64,000 nt of DNA from Acidobacteriota bacterium (GCA_029263415.1 JAJCXN010000056.1:310001-374000), one strand, 5' to 3'. Shown: positions 1-11,020, counted from the stretch's first letter. Notes: generated from the sequence alone by a model not told the origin. Translations and numbers: made by a program.

Positions 1-46
1 GCTCCTTCGCGACTTGGCGACTCTAAAGCCCGTCTCTTCCGGCTCC

Positions 47-523
47 TCAGAGCTCGGAACCTGCATTCGCGGTCACGGAGGGTTCGGGTTGGCCCTCGCT
101 CTGCCTTTTTGAGTTGATGAAACGGAAGATGAAATAGAGCACGAACCCCAAAGGTGGAAGCAGCAGGCAGAGCGACAGGATTGGCACCATGGCGAAGACG
201 TTGAAGTTCTTTTGACGGCTGTCGAGGTAGATCCATCGTCCGGCAAACAGGTCCAAGGGAATGAAATGCAACCAGGCCAAAACGTCCGAATACGGGTGGG
301 TTAGCAGTTCCTCGATCTTGGAAGGAGTGGGAGCCAAGAAAAGCAAGATGTCTTGGAAATGCGCCAGGACAAGCACAGCGTAGGGAACCGCAAACGGAAC
401 CACGATGTAAACCGAACCCATGATCCTTTTGGTGAGGGAATGCTTGGGCAACAGAATCATCATCAACCACAAGGGAACGGCGAGGAAGCTGACGGCGTAG
501 AAGGCGAAATCGTAAACGTTCAA
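47..523 (-). CDS. ABA4-like / DUF4281 family integral membrane protein
   Basis: 158-aa hydrophobic ORF with several TM stretches; motif HPYSDVLAWLHFIPLDLFAGRWIYLDSR resembles the ABA4-like (DUF4281) signature W.H...DLF.GRWI..D. Confidence 0.7.
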   Translation of the reverse strand: MNVYDFAFYAVSFLAVPLWLMMILLPKHSLTKRIMGSVYIVVPFAVPYAVLVLAHFQDILLFLAPTPSKIEELLTHPYSDVLAWLHFIPLDLFAGRWIYLDSRQKNFNVFAMVPILSLCLLLPPLGFVLYFIFRFINSKRQSEGQPEPSVTANAGSEL

Positions 524-704
524 GGATGACTCCCTATTGGGCGTTCGCTGAAAGAGGGTCCAAGATGGTCGCTTTAGGAAGAGACCAGTTGAGGGGCTAT
601 TTACAGTGAATCAATTCCAACGGATAAATGCAATAGGAGAGGATGCTTGCAGAGTCGTGCTGCACAAACTACAAGCTCGCCTCTCGGTCATGTCGCCGCG
701 AGCC

Positions 705-731
705 AGACGGGAGACGGGAGACGGGAGACGG
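705..731. repeat. heptanucleotide tandem repeat (GAGACGG)n, about 4 copies
   Basis: agacgg-gagacgg-gagacgg-gagacgg read directly in the intergenic region. Confidence 0.9.
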
Positions 732-791
732 TATGCACCCTCGAGTCCCTCTAGTCTTGGTCCTGCGTCGCCCTAAAAGGAAAGAACATCA

Positions 792-1841
792 ATGACCCAA
801 AGCGGATTTCAACCAACTTTGAAAGAAAAGACCGCCGTCGCTTTAGCGTACCTCGCCTACACGGGAGAGGAGCTAATTGGCAAGTTTGACAAGGAGGGCG
901 TCGAAGAAGAAATCTTGACTCTCGTTCAAGAAACTCTGCCAAAGCTTGCGGTACTTTGCGAAGCTGGCGAGCCCGATTGGAAAGTAGTCTGGGGCCCGGC
1001 CATCTACACGTTCCCTCTAGCGGCTCATCAGGACAACGGCATGTTCGTCGTTCAACGCATCAGTCGGCCGCACGAGTACACGATCGCCATTCGCGGCACC
1101 AACGGAGTTGCAATCATGGATTGGTTGCGGGAGGACCTTTCGGTTTGGCGCAAGGTCGACTGGCAGTTGCCAGCTGGGGTCGTCGCATCGGGGAATCCAA
1201 AAGTCTCGAAAGCGACCAGTACCGGGGTCGACGCCCTTCTCAACAGAATGTCCCCCAAGGAAGGCTTGCCGGGAGCTAGCATGACCATCGCGTCGTTCCT
1301 GACTGACGTTGCGTCCTCAGGGCGGTGCGAACTCCTGTTCACAGGGCACAGTTTGGCCGGCTGCCTGGCACCGACCCTGGCTCTCCATTTCTGCCAATCT
1401 CAGGGCCTCGAAGACAGTTGGGATCCAGCGAGCAACGCCACCGTATCGACCATTTCTTTCGCCGGTCCTAGTGCTGGAAATTCCGACTTCGCAGCATTTT
1501 CTGACGCTCAGCTCGGCCCACGCTGCGACCGCATCTTCAACACTCTCGACATTGTTCCTGCAGGTTGGGCAAGTGCGACATTGAAACCCTTGCCTCACCT
1601 TTACGTGAGTGGCGGCATCAAAATGGGCTTCGTTCTCAAACTCTTCTACCGGCTGCTCTACCTCACTCTTCGCAACTATCGACAGATCTCCAAAGGTAAT
1701 CCCTTTACCTGGGAGATCCAGCCCGAGAAAGACAGCTATCTGGCGCAAGCCGCGGTGCAGCACTTCGACTCATATCCCAACGCTCTAGGAGAGCCGGAGA
1801 TCCTAGAGGTACTGCGCAAGAAGGCGTCTCCTTCAGTTTGA
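792..1841 (+). CDS. lipase class 3 family protein
   Basis: 349 aa; nucleophile elbow LLFTGHSLAGCLAPTLAL, TIAIRGTN segment and C-terminal H region typical of fungal-type lipase 3 folds. Confidence 0.75.
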   Translation: MTQSGFQPTLKEKTAVALAYLAYTGEELIGKFDKEGVEEEILTLVQETLPKLAVLCEAGEPDWKVVWGPAIYTFPLAAHQDNGMFVVQRISRPHEYTIAIRGTNGVAIMDWLREDLSVWRKVDWQLPAGVVASGNPKVSKATSTGVDALLNRMSPKEGLPGASMTIASFLTDVASSGRCELLFTGHSLAGCLAPTLALHFCQSQGLEDSWDPASNATVSTISFAGPSAGNSDFAAFSDAQLGPRCDRIFNTLDIVPAGWASATLKPLPHLYVSGGIKMGFVLKLFYRLLYLTLRNYRQISKGNPFTWEIQPEKDSYLAQAAVQHFDSYPNALGEPEILEVLRKKASPSV

Positions 1842-1949
1842 GTGTCGCGCCACCTGCTCTCCTCGAGCCGCACCCCGTACCACGGCTCGTTTTCGGATCC
1901 CGTCCACACCATCCCAGCTCAAAGTTGGGATACTCCTACCGCCGACAGA

Positions 1950-3365
1950 TCAGTTCCCGCTCACCGGATCGCGCATGGTCACAAGCTCCTCACCACTGGT
2001 GGGATGAATGCCCATCGTGCTGTCGAAGTCGGCCTTGGTCGCTCCCATCTTGACTGCGATCGCGAGCCCCTGCACCAGCTCGGCCGCGTCGCGTCCCATC
2101 ACATGAACGCCAAGGACCCGGTCGCTCTCGCCATCAACAATCAGCTTCATCATGGTGCGCTCCTGGTTCTCAGTGAGCGTGTACTTGAGCGGCCGAAACG
2201 AGGACCTGTAGATCACGACCTTGCCGACCTGCGCGCGGGCCTCTTTTTCGGAGAGCCCCACAGTACCGATCTCAGGATCGGAGAAGATCGCGGTCGCAAC
2301 GCAGTCGTGATCGGGTGAGGTGGGATTGTCTGCGTAGAGCGTCTGAGTGAGGCACATCGCCTCGTGAATCGCCACCGGGGTGAGGTTCAAGCGATCGGTC
2401 ACGTCACCAATCGCCCAAACGCTCTCGACGTTTGTCTTGCTCAGCGCATCTACAGGAATGTTGCCGCGATCGTCCATCGCGATTCCCGCAGCCTCGAGGC
2501 CGAGGTTACGTGTGTTGGCAACGCGACCGGTCGCAAACAGCACCTGACCAACCTCGCAAGTGTGGAGTTGATCGTCCGCGCGTTGCCCGCCGGTCGTCAA
2601 TGATGCGGTGATGGCACCGGGTTTCCCTTCCAACCGCACCACATCGTGATTGAACAACAACTCGATCCCCTTGTGCCGCATCTCTTCGGCCAGGCTGGTG
2701 CGTACGTCATCGTCGAACCCACGCAAGAACAGCTCCTTGCGATAGACCAGGGTGGTCTCAACACCGAGTCCGTTGAAGATCCCTGCGAACTCAACGCCGA
2801 TGTAGCCACCACCAACCACGAGTACTTTTTCTGGCAACTCCTCCAGATGGAACGCATCGTCTGAGGTGATGCCGACGTCTCCACCTGGAATAGACGGAAC
2901 GAACGGTCGACCACCCACCGCAACCAAGATGTCCTTGGCAGTAAATCTCTTGCCGGCAACTTCCACCGTGTGCGCATTGACAAGTGTTGCGCGGCCGTCG
3001 TGCAGTTCGACCCCCGCGCCACTAAGAAGGTTGCCGTAGATCCCGTTGAGTCGCTCAATCTCCTTGGTCTTGTTATCGCGCAGCGTTGGCCAGTCGAAAC
3101 TGACGTTGGAGGTAGTCCAGCCGTAGCCGTTGGCGTCGCTGATCTCCTGGTGAAAGTGCGCGGCGTAGGAGAAGAGCTTCTTTGGCACGCAACCGACATT
3201 GACGCAGGTGCCGCCGAGATAGCGATCTTCAGCAATCGCCACGCGCGCGCCCATGGTGGAGGCGATGCGTGCGGCGCGTACTCCTCCTGAGCCGGCTCCA
3301 ATCACATAGAGGTCATAGTCGTACTGAGGCACCTCAGTCGCCTGTCGTGGCGGCAGGCTCGCCAT
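1950..3365 (-). CDS. gor: glutathione-disulfide reductase (class I pyridine nucleotide-disulfide oxidoreductase)
   Basis: DLYVIGAGSGGVRAARIA FAD motif, redox GGTCVNVGCVPKK, GGGYIGVEFAG NAD(P) motif, C-terminal GIHPTSGEELVTM. Start may be GTG at 3332, just after the upstream stop. Confidence 0.9.
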   Translation of the reverse strand: MASLPPRQATEVPQYDYDLYVIGAGSGGVRAARIASTMGARVAIAEDRYLGGTCVNVGCVPKKLFSYAAHFHQEISDANGYGWTTSNVSFDWPTLRDNKTKEIERLNGIYGNLLSGAGVELHDGRATLVNAHTVEVAGKRFTAKDILVAVGGRPFVPSIPGGDVGITSDDAFHLEELPEKVLVVGGGYIGVEFAGIFNGLGVETTLVYRKELFLRGFDDDVRTSLAEEMRHKGIELLFNHDVVRLEGKPGAITASLTTGGQRADDQLHTCEVGQVLFATGRVANTRNLGLEAAGIAMDDRGNIPVDALSKTNVESVWAIGDVTDRLNLTPVAIHEAMCLTQTLYADNPTSPDHDCVATAIFSDPEIGTVGLSEKEARAQVGKVVIYRSSFRPLKYTLTENQERTMMKLIVDGESDRVLGVHVMGRDAAELVQGLAIAVKMGATKADFDSTMGIHPTSGEELVTMRDPVSGN

Positions 3366-5265
3366 GCCCGCGCAGGTAACGATCCAGGAACCCTAGGTAA
3401 GCATTCTGGGCCTCGATCCGATTGTCCTTGTTGCGAAATCCGTGGCCCTCGTCATCAAAGACCAGGTACTCGACCGGAACGCCGTTAGCGCGCACTGCGG
3501 CCACGATCTCGTCGCTCTCAACCTGCAAGACCCGCGGATCGTTTTTTCCTTGAACTACGAACAGCGGCTTAGTGATCTTGTCGGCGTGGAACACAGGTGA
3601 GATCCGTCTGAGACGCTCGGCGTCCGTCTCAGGGTTACCAAGCTCTTCATAAAGAGCCTCGCGCTGCGGGCCCCACCAGGCCGGCATGTTCTGTAGCGTG
3701 CGCAACCAGTTAGTGACACCGAAGATGTCCAAACCAACGTCGAACACCTCTGGGCGGAAAGCGAGCGCCGCAGCCACTAAGTAGCCACCGTACGAACCGC
3801 CCATGATGCCAATCTTGGTGTCATCAACCCAGTCCAGGGTCTCAAGGTAAGCACGTGCCGCGACGCAGTCATCCAGGTCAGCTTCACCATGCTTTTGATC
3901 GTCAAGATGAAAGAAGGTCTTGCCATAGCCTGACGAACCACGGTTGTTGACCGCAAACACCGCGTAGCCATGGTTGACCAAGTGCTGCACCACCGGGTTG
4001 TAGCCGCGCCGGCTCTGGCCACCGGGTCCACCGTGCATCATCAACATCGCTGGTGCCGGGTCGTCGGCAGTTGCTGTCTTGGGACGATAGAGAATGCCCG
4101 GAATCTCGAGTCCGTCGTAGCTCGCGTAACGCACCACCTCACCATCGACCAGATCATCCGTTGAAATCGCATCGGTGAGCGATCGGGTGAGTTGCTGCGG
4201 CTCGGCATCAGGCGCGGCCAAGTCCAAAACAAACAGATTGGTCGGAGATCGATCGCCGTTGATCACCAACAACATCTTGGTCTCGCTGGGTGAGAAACCA
4301 ACACCCGTGATGTCACCGCCGCCAAGATCGGGCAAGACCACGTCTTGTCCTGCGGTGGTGTCGGTCACGCGCAGCTTCGAGGATGCATCGGCGTTGGTCT
4401 GGATCACCTGATACCTACCGTGCTCCGAGAAATTGACGTTGACGATGTCCCAATCGTCTTGAGCGAAGATCGCTCGGTCGCCGGTCGCGAGGTCATAACG
4501 CCAGACCTGCAGGAACTCGCCTTCACCATCAGTGTCGTACAGAGCCCCTTGCTGATCGGGAGTGAACCCAGCAAACGAGGTCTTAACCCCGTCCGATTCG
4601 GGACTGATCTCGGTTGGTTCTCCGGTCGCTAGGTCAATAAGAAACACGTCAGAATCCTTGTTGCCGTTGAGTTTGAACGCCGCAAGCAGGCTCTCTTGGT
4701 CGTTGACGCTCGACAGAAAGTAGCCAGCCTCGTTCTTGAAAAGGAGCTCGCGCTCGTACCCGTCGACGGCATACCGGTAGAGATCAAAGTTGCTCGGATC
4801 CCGCTCATTGGTCTGAACGAAAAACGCAGTCTTGCTCTTGTTCCAACCAGCAAATCGAGCCACGTGACTCTCGCCGGGCGTAACGTCGACCGATGTCCCG
4901 TCCAGCTCGTGAACATAGATGTGATTGAGTTCGTTGCCGCCTTGGTCGGCGCGATAAAGGAATCGATCGTCGTTCGGGAAGTAGCCAATGTGAAACGTCG
5001 CGTTGGTGGTCGATGTTGTGAGTTGGACTCGGTCGGCACCATCCAGAGCTTGGGAGTAGACGTTGAATACGCCACTCTCATCTGAACTCATCAACAGCTT
5101 GCTCTCGTCGTGAGAGAACGAACCACCGCGAATGCTGGTGGTATCGAAGAAGGTTGCAGCGTCGTAGACCTTGGGCGGTGTGGGAACTTCGATCGACGGA
5201 CCGCTGCAAGCAACGAACGCGACGAAGCCGAGTAGAAGTGCACTTTTGGCAAGGAGATGTTTCAT
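3334..5265 (-). CDS. S9 family (prolyl oligopeptidase-like) peptidase, putative lipoprotein
   Basis: Lipobox-like FVAFVACSG; beta-propeller N-terminal half; MHGGPGGQSRRGYNP, GGSYGGYLVAAAL nucleophile elbow, DDEGHGFRN catalytic His region. Confidence 0.88.
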   Translation of the reverse strand: MKHLLAKSALLLGFVAFVACSGPSIEVPTPPKVYDAATFFDTTSIRGGSFSHDESKLLMSSDESGVFNVYSQALDGADRVQLTTSTTNATFHIGYFPNDDRFLYRADQGGNELNHIYVHELDGTSVDVTPGESHVARFAGWNKSKTAFFVQTNERDPSNFDLYRYAVDGYERELLFKNEAGYFLSSVNDQESLLAAFKLNGNKDSDVFLIDLATGEPTEISPESDGVKTSFAGFTPDQQGALYDTDGEGEFLQVWRYDLATGDRAIFAQDDWDIVNVNFSEHGRYQVIQTNADASSKLRVTDTTAGQDVVLPDLGGGDITGVGFSPSETKMLLVINGDRSPTNLFVLDLAAPDAEPQQLTRSLTDAISTDDLVDGEVVRYASYDGLEIPGILYRPKTATADDPAPAMLMMHGGPGGQSRRGYNPVVQHLVNHGYAVFAVNNRGSSGYGKTFFHLDDQKHGEADLDDCVAARAYLETLDWVDDTKIGIMGGSYGGYLVAAALAFRPEVFDVGLDIFGVTNWLRTLQNMPAWWGPQREALYEELGNPETDAERLRRISPVFHADKITKPLFVVQGKNDPRVLQVESDEIVAAVRANGVPVEYLVFDDEGHGFRNKDNRIEAQNAYLGFLDRYLRGHGEPAATTGD

Positions 5266-5480
5266 GTCGGAATTGGAGCCTTTCGATGGCTAGTGAGCCA
5301 TACCGAATGGAATGAGGTACGGAGGGTTAGCCGCGATAGGGTCACGCATCGTTCTGGGCGATCGAGCAGACGGCAGCAGCCAAGCACCCTGACTCTACCG
5401 TGCCCAAAAGAAGCCTCGCTCCCCTTTTCACCGCTTCAGGTTCCAACTTGCAGCAACACCACAGGCCCTAGGTTTTAGCC

Positions 5481-6536
5481 ATGCGACCCGATGTTCCCCA
5501 CAGCCCAGAAGCAGCCCCGCCAACACAGAGTGCGTCAATGAACCGTGCGCTACTCACCCGCTCCGCCATTGGCGGGGTTCTCATGGGACTCGCCAACCTC
5601 GTGCCAGGAGTCTCAGGGGGCACCATGCTGCTCGCCGCCGGCGTGTATCGTGAGTTTGTTGACGCGATCGCGGCACTGACTCGTTTCAAGTTCGCCATCC
5701 GCCCGATCGCTATCCTGGCGACCGTAGCCGTAGCAGCAGCACTTGCGATCCTGCTCGGCGCCGGAACGCTCAAGGACTTGGTGGTGCACCAAAGATGGGT
5801 CATGTACGCACTATTCATCGGTCTCACCTTGGGCGGAATCCCACTGGTTTGGACACCGGTCAAAATCAAAACCAGTGCGTTCTGGTCAGGCGCCGTCCTT
5901 GGTCTGGCAAGCATGGTTGCTCTGTTTGCGATGCAACAAGCGGCCACCGGCGTCGGCTCGAGTAGCAGTAGTTTCCTACCGCTAACAATCGCCGGAGCAG
6001 CGGGCGCATCAGCGATGATTCTGCCGGGACTCAGTGGCGGCTATCTACTCCTGCTCTTGGGCCAGTACGTGCCCATCTTGTCTGGTCTCGATCGACTCAA
6101 AGAGGCCCTGGTCGAGCGCGACATGGGAGCCATCGTCTCAACCATTCTCGAGATCGTGGTTCCCGTTGGTCTTGGAGTTGTGCTCGGCGTCGTACTGGTT
6201 TCGAACCTAGTGCAATGGTTCTTCCGTCGCTACGAAGCAGCAACCTACGGCATGCTCCTTGGCTTGTTGCTAGGTGCCACCGTCGGTCTGTGGCCCTTCC
6301 AGCAACCGATCGACCCCGTACTAGGCGAAACGGTGGTCAAGGGCCAGGTACTGACCGAGGCAAATATCAACGAGATCGACATCGAGGACTACCCGCTCGA
6401 AGTGTTCACTCCACAAACTGGCCAAGCCAGTCTAGCCCTGCTTCTGGTCGGCATCGGATGCGCAACAACGCTGGGCATCTCACGTCTTGGAGCAGGCGGC
6501 TCCCAAAGCACTACCAGCGGCGAGAACACCAGATAG
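5481..6536 (+). CDS. DUF368 domain-containing membrane protein
   Basis: 351 aa polytopic; GVLMGLANLVPGVSGGTMLLAAGVYREFVDAI and ILPGLSGGYLLLLLGQY motifs characteristic of DUF368. Confidence 0.85.
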   Translation: MRPDVPHSPEAAPPTQSASMNRALLTRSAIGGVLMGLANLVPGVSGGTMLLAAGVYREFVDAIAALTRFKFAIRPIAILATVAVAAALAILLGAGTLKDLVVHQRWVMYALFIGLTLGGIPLVWTPVKIKTSAFWSGAVLGLASMVALFAMQQAATGVGSSSSSFLPLTIAGAAGASAMILPGLSGGYLLLLLGQYVPILSGLDRLKEALVERDMGAIVSTILEIVVPVGLGVVLGVVLVSNLVQWFFRRYEAATYGMLLGLLLGATVGLWPFQQPIDPVLGETVVKGQVLTEANINEIDIEDYPLEVFTPQTGQASLALLLVGIGCATTLGISRLGAGGSQSTTSGENTR

Positions 6537-6865
6537 TCGGGAACGACCAATCGGGCATCTTTCGCTTTGAAGACCTAGCCACACCTGTCTCAAAGTCGCT
6601 ATGATTCCTGGACCTAGGTGAACCTCGAGTGCGTTTGTGCTCGCGACGCTCAGCGCCAGAACGATCGATGGCGGGCTTAGACCGAACCACGAGCTAAATC
6701 CCCCCACGCGTTCCAAGGTTGCCTCCAGAACTAGGACTTGCGACCAACCTCTTAGAGCTGTGCGCCAAGGTCCCAAAGAAGGCTTGAGCCCGAGCATTCC
6801 AACGCTCGATCTCTCAATAGCCCCTCAGATCACTCAGAACCCAATCGCAATACTCGGAGAGCACG

Positions 6866-7105
6866 ATGCCCCGCAGATGCCAGATCACCGGTAAGAAGCC
6901 CCTTTCGGGCCACAATGTTTCCCACGCGCACAACGTCACCAATAAGTGGCAGCGCCCAAATCTTCAAACCAAGAAGATCTTCGTCCCTGAGCTCGGTCGC
7001 TCGGTACGCCTCAAGGTGTCCACTCGTGCCCTCCGCACGATCGACAAGAAGGGCGTCGTGCCGTTTCTCAAGGACAATGGCCTGACCCTCGCCGACATCA
7101 CCTAA
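6866..7105 (+). CDS. rpmB: 50S ribosomal protein L28
   Basis: MPRRCQITGKKPLSGHNVSHAHNVTNKWQRPNLQ...RLKVSTRALRTIDKKG. Confidence 0.95.
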   Translation: MPRRCQITGKKPLSGHNVSHAHNVTNKWQRPNLQTKKIFVPELGRSVRLKVSTRALRTIDKKGVVPFLKDNGLTLADIT

Positions 7106-7286
7106 GAGGACGTTCGCGCTCGGCAGCGCAACCAACCCTCTTGTGCTTCCGCCTCTGCCTCCTCAGACGCTGCCTCGATCCCTGGTATTGATGCCCCTCG
7201 GTATCGACTACCCACCGCATCCGTCCTTTATCGGATGGACGCCCACTGACGCTCCGACTACCGAAGTCTGAGCTCGGAGCCTGTCC

Positions 7287-8273
7287 ATGAGCAAGCCAGT
7301 CCACGTCGCGATCACCGGTGCCGCCGGTCAGATCGGCTACTCCCTTCTGTTTCGCATCGCCGCTGGTGAGATGCTCGGCCTCGACCAACCGGTCAGCTTG
7401 CAACTACTCGAAATCACTCCAGCTCTCGACGCGCTCAACGGCGTCGTCATGGAACTCAAGGACAGCGCGTTCCCGCTCCTCCACAATGTCACCACCTCCG
7501 ACAAGGCAGAGGAAGCCTTCAAGGACGCAGACATCGCCATTCTGGTTGGTGCCCGCCCTCGGGGGCCAGGTATGGAGCGCAAGGACCTACTCGAAGCGAA
7601 CGCGAAGATCTTCTCGGGCCAAGGCAAGGCACTCAACGACCATGCAAGCAAAGATGTGCGAGTGCTTGTGGTCGGCAACCCAGCCAACACCAACGCATTG
7701 ATCGCATCCGCGAACGCACCTGATCTTGATCCGCGCCACTTCAGTGCAATGACCCGGCTGGATCACAACCGCGCTTTGAGTCAGCTGTCTGCACAAACGC
7801 GAGCCCGCGTCTCGTACATCCGACGCATGACGATCTGGGGCAACCATTCGGCAACCCAGGTTCCCGATGTCGCACACTGCACCATCGGCGGCACCCAAGC
7901 CAGCACCATGGTGCAGCAGTCGTGGATCGAAGATAGCTTCATCCCCACCGTTCAGCAACGCGGTGGCGCAATCATCAAGGCGCGTGGCGCCTCCTCGGCG
8001 GCTTCCGCTGCTGGCGCGGCAATGGATCACATCCGAGACTGGATGCACGGTACTCCCGAAGGCGACTGGGTGAGCATGGCGATCCCGTCAGACGGCAGTT
8101 ACGACATTCCCAAAGGCGTCATGTACTCATTCCCCGTCACCTGCCATCGGGGCGAAGCCAACATCGTCCAGGGCCTGGCAATTAGCGACTTCACCCGCGA
8201 ACGCATGATCGCCTCGCATCAAGAGCTTCTCGAAGAGAAAGACGGCGTTAAGGACTTGCTCGTCGTCGGCTAA
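7287..8273 (+). CDS. mdh: malate dehydrogenase
   Basis: [76 protein letters not shown]. Confidence 0.95.
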   Translation: MSKPVHVAITGAAGQIGYSLLFRIAAGEMLGLDQPVSLQLLEITPALDALNGVVMELKDSAFPLLHNVTTSDKAEEAFKDADIAILVGARPRGPGMERKDLLEANAKIFSGQGKALNDHASKDVRVLVVGNPANTNALIASANAPDLDPRHFSAMTRLDHNRALSQLSAQTRARVSYIRRMTIWGNHSATQVPDVAHCTIGGTQASTMVQQSWIEDSFIPTVQQRGGAIIKARGASSAASAAGAAMDHIRDWMHGTPEGDWVSMAIPSDGSYDIPKGVMYSFPVTCHRGEANIVQGLAISDFTRERMIASHQELLEEKDGVKDLLVVG

Positions 8274-8298
8274 GTCAAACCCAGACTGCGGCCCGTAA

Positions 8299-8332
8299 GT
8301 CGCCGAGTCGCTGCGACCCGAAACTCGGCGAC
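8299..8332. terminator. 10-bp inverted repeat downstream of mdh (possible terminator or attenuator hairpin)
   Basis: GTCGCCGAGT-N14-ACTCGGCGAC, perfect stem but no T-run. Confidence 0.4.
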
Positions 8333-8410
8333 CGGCTACCATTGAAAGTCCCAGGGCGGTGAAGACGCATTCTGAGTGCGCGTTCATTCCCACTAAACGG
8401 TGGACTCTCA

Positions 8411-11020
8411 ATGACAAACCTAGAAAGGGCCGACCAACTCTTCGACCGCGCACTGGACCTTGAGCCCAGCGAGCGCGCAGCGTTTGTTGAGAAGCAATGC
8501 GCAGGCGATACTGAGCTGCTCGACATGGTCCAGCGCTTGCTCGCTTGGAGTGCTGAGCCGCCGACTGAGCTAGCCGCCAGGATACCTCTGCCGGCTCACC
8601 TCGGTGAACCCGAGTCAGACCACGGCCCACTAGGCGAGTCCCCCGCGCCTGGAGACACCATTGGGCCCTACCGCCTCATCAGCGAGCTCGGTCGCGGCGG
8701 CATGGGCATCGTTTTCCTCGCCGAGCGTAGCGATGAGCAGTTCGTTCAGCAGCTTGCGCTCAAGATTCTGAAGCCTGGTACTAACGACGTACAGGCTCGT
8801 CAACGCTTTGACCTTGAGCGCCAGATCGTCGCTTCACTGCAACATCCGAACATCGCCCAGCTCTATGACGGGGGCACAACTCCGAGCGGCCAGCCGTACT
8901 CGGCGATGGAACTAGTCCACGGCGTACCGATCGATGTCTACTGTGACCAACACAAGTTGCCCACCAAGGACCGACTAAAGCTGGTCGAGACTGTCGGGCG
9001 CGCCGTGCATCACGCGCACACGAATCTGGTCGTCCACCGCGACCTCAAGCCGTCGAACATTCTGGTCACCCCAGATGGTCAAGTGAAGCTTCTCGACTTT
9101 GGTATCGCCAAACTCATGGGACCAGCCCCCGACTCGGAGCCGCACATCACGAAAACGGGAATCCTCCCGATGACTCCGCTCTATGCCAGCCCCGAGCAAC
9201 AAGATGGCGGCATCGTCACTACCGCGTCGGACGTCTTTCAGTTGGGCCTGCTGCTCTATGAGCTGGTCGCAGGACACAACCCAAGACGCGACCAGACAGC
9301 GCGTTCATCTAGCACGGGAACCTCGCGAGAATCCGCGCCCTGGACCAAGCCCAGTTCGTCTCTGGGGCTACTCTCAACCGATCGGGCCCAAGAGATCGCG
9401 GCCGCCCGCTCCAGTTCGGTCTCCGCGCTCAAGCGCGAGCTCACACGCGATATCGACGTGATCACCCTCACGGCGATGCATCAGCAACCGGGACAACGGT
9501 ATCCGTCGGTTGCGGAGTTTGTTGGAGACCTCGAGCGCTATCGAGGCGGTTTCCCAATCACCGCACGGCCAGAGTCCCTTGCATACCGCGCGCGTCGACT
9601 CATGGCACGCCACAAGCTGGCGACCGGGAGCATCGCCACCGTACTCGCGCTCTTGCTCGCCTACTCGGTGAGCTTGACCGTCTTCGCCCAGAAGATTCGC
9701 CAGGAACGCGATCGGGCTCAACGCATCCAGGCCTTCGCGCTTGGGCTCTATGGCGCTGGCGATCCGGACCGAGCGCTCGGTCCCGAGCTCACCGCTGTCG
9801 AGCTGGTGGATCACGGAGTCGAGAGAATCGATGAGGAACTGGCGGACGACCCCGAAACGCGGGTGGAGCTAAAGGGGTACCTAGCAACGATCTACTCGAA
9901 GCTGGGAAAGTTCGACCAGAGTGAGACATTGCTGCGAGAAGTGCTCGCAACGCAACGCGCGCTACACCCAGAGCAGCATGTCGAGGTAGCGGAGACGTTG
10001 GCCTCCCTAGGCCGCCTGCTCCTCGAACGAGACGACCCCGGCGCTGCAGAGGTGCTTCGAGCGGCACTTAAGCAGCGCGTCGCTCTATTAGGGCCCGAAG
10101 ACATCCGAACCGCCCGAACGACGGCATTCCTTGGCAGCGCTCTGCGGAATGCAGGCGACTATGAAGAGGCCGAGGTTCTGCTCAATGAGGCCGTCGAAAC
10201 TCTCCGGCGCAACGACCTCGACGGTGCTCATCTCGCTGTAGCTCTGTCGGGTCTCGCCTCCTTGCTCAACGCAGTCGAGCGCACCGACGAGGCAGTTGAA
10301 CACACGAGAGAGGCACTCGACCTCAACATCGCGATTCATGGCGAGGCTCATCCCGAGGTCGCAAGCGGTTGGAACAACCTCGGCAATGCCCTGTGGGCGT
10401 TGGAGAGGTGGGATGAGGGCGACGAAGCAATGCAGCGTTCGTTTTCCTCAATGCGGTCGCTCTATGGCGAACAACACCCTGACATAGCCACCAGTCTGTC
10501 CAATCTCGGGAGTTCGTTGGCCCGTCGCGGTGACCTGAAGCGGGCCGCGGAACTTCAAGCAGAGGGGCTGGCAATGCGACGTGAACTGCACGGCGACGCC
10601 CACCCGCGGGTCGCTCAGTCAACGGCTCTCCTCGGCGAGGTCTGGCATCAAGCAGGAGAACTGGCCAGGGCGAAGGCCATGTTCGAATCCGCCCTGGAAC
10701 TTTTCGAGCAGGCACTCCCCGCAGGCCACCCCAGTTTCGCCCGCGTGTGGAGGAGTCTGGGCGCGATCCTGCTCGAGCAGGGCGAACTCAATGCCGCTCG
10801 AACCATGCTCGAGGCAGCTCACGCCAGCTACGCTTCACGCAAGACCACTCTGTGGGTCGCTCGGCTGGAGCTACTTCTGGCGGAGTGCGCCAGGCGTCAG
10901 GGCCGCTTCATTGAAGCCGCCACCCGGCTGCAGGCAGCCGGGATCGCACTGCTGGATGATCCCGTCTGGCGCGCCCGATACGACAAGGAAGCCACACTCC
11001 AGAAGGGCAGCCAACCCTAA
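8411..11020 (+). CDS. membrane-anchored serine/threonine protein kinase with C-terminal TPR array
   Basis: ELGRGGMGIVFLAE, ALKILK, HRDLKPSNILV, DFGIAKL, YASPEQ; TM segment IATVLALLLAYSVSLTVFA; TPR_12/kinesin-light-chain-like repeats. Confidence 0.93.
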   Translation: MTNLERADQLFDRALDLEPSERAAFVEKQCAGDTELLDMVQRLLAWSAEPPTELAARIPLPAHLGEPESDHGPLGESPAPGDTIGPYRLISELGRGGMGIVFLAERSDEQFVQQLALKILKPGTNDVQARQRFDLERQIVASLQHPNIAQLYDGGTTPSGQPYSAMELVHGVPIDVYCDQHKLPTKDRLKLVETVGRAVHHAHTNLVVHRDLKPSNILVTPDGQVKLLDFGIAKLMGPAPDSEPHITKTGILPMTPLYASPEQQDGGIVTTASDVFQLGLLLYELVAGHNPRRDQTARSSSTGTSRESAPWTKPSSSLGLLSTDRAQEIAAARSSSVSALKRELTRDIDVITLTAMHQQPGQRYPSVAEFVGDLERYRGGFPITARPESLAYRARRLMARHKLATGSIATVLALLLAYSVSLTVFAQKIRQERDRAQRIQAFALGLYGAGDPDRALGPELTAVELVDHGVERIDEELADDPETRVELKGYLATIYSKLGKFDQSETLLREVLATQRALHPEQHVEVAETLASLGRLLLERDDPGAAEVLRAALKQRVALLGPEDIRTARTTAFLGSALRNAGDYEEAEVLLNEAVETLRRNDLDGAHLAVALSGLASLLNAVERTDEAVEHTREALDLNIAIHGEAHPEVASGWNNLGNALWALERWDEGDEAMQRSFSSMRSLYGEQHPDIATSLSNLGSSLARRGDLKRAAELQAEGLAMRRELHGDAHPRVAQSTALLGEVWHQAGELARAKAMFESALELFEQALPAGHPSFARVWRSLGAILLEQGELNAARTMLEAAHASYASRKTTLWVARLELLLAECARRQGRFIEAATRLQAAGIALLDDPVWRARYDKEATLQKGSQP

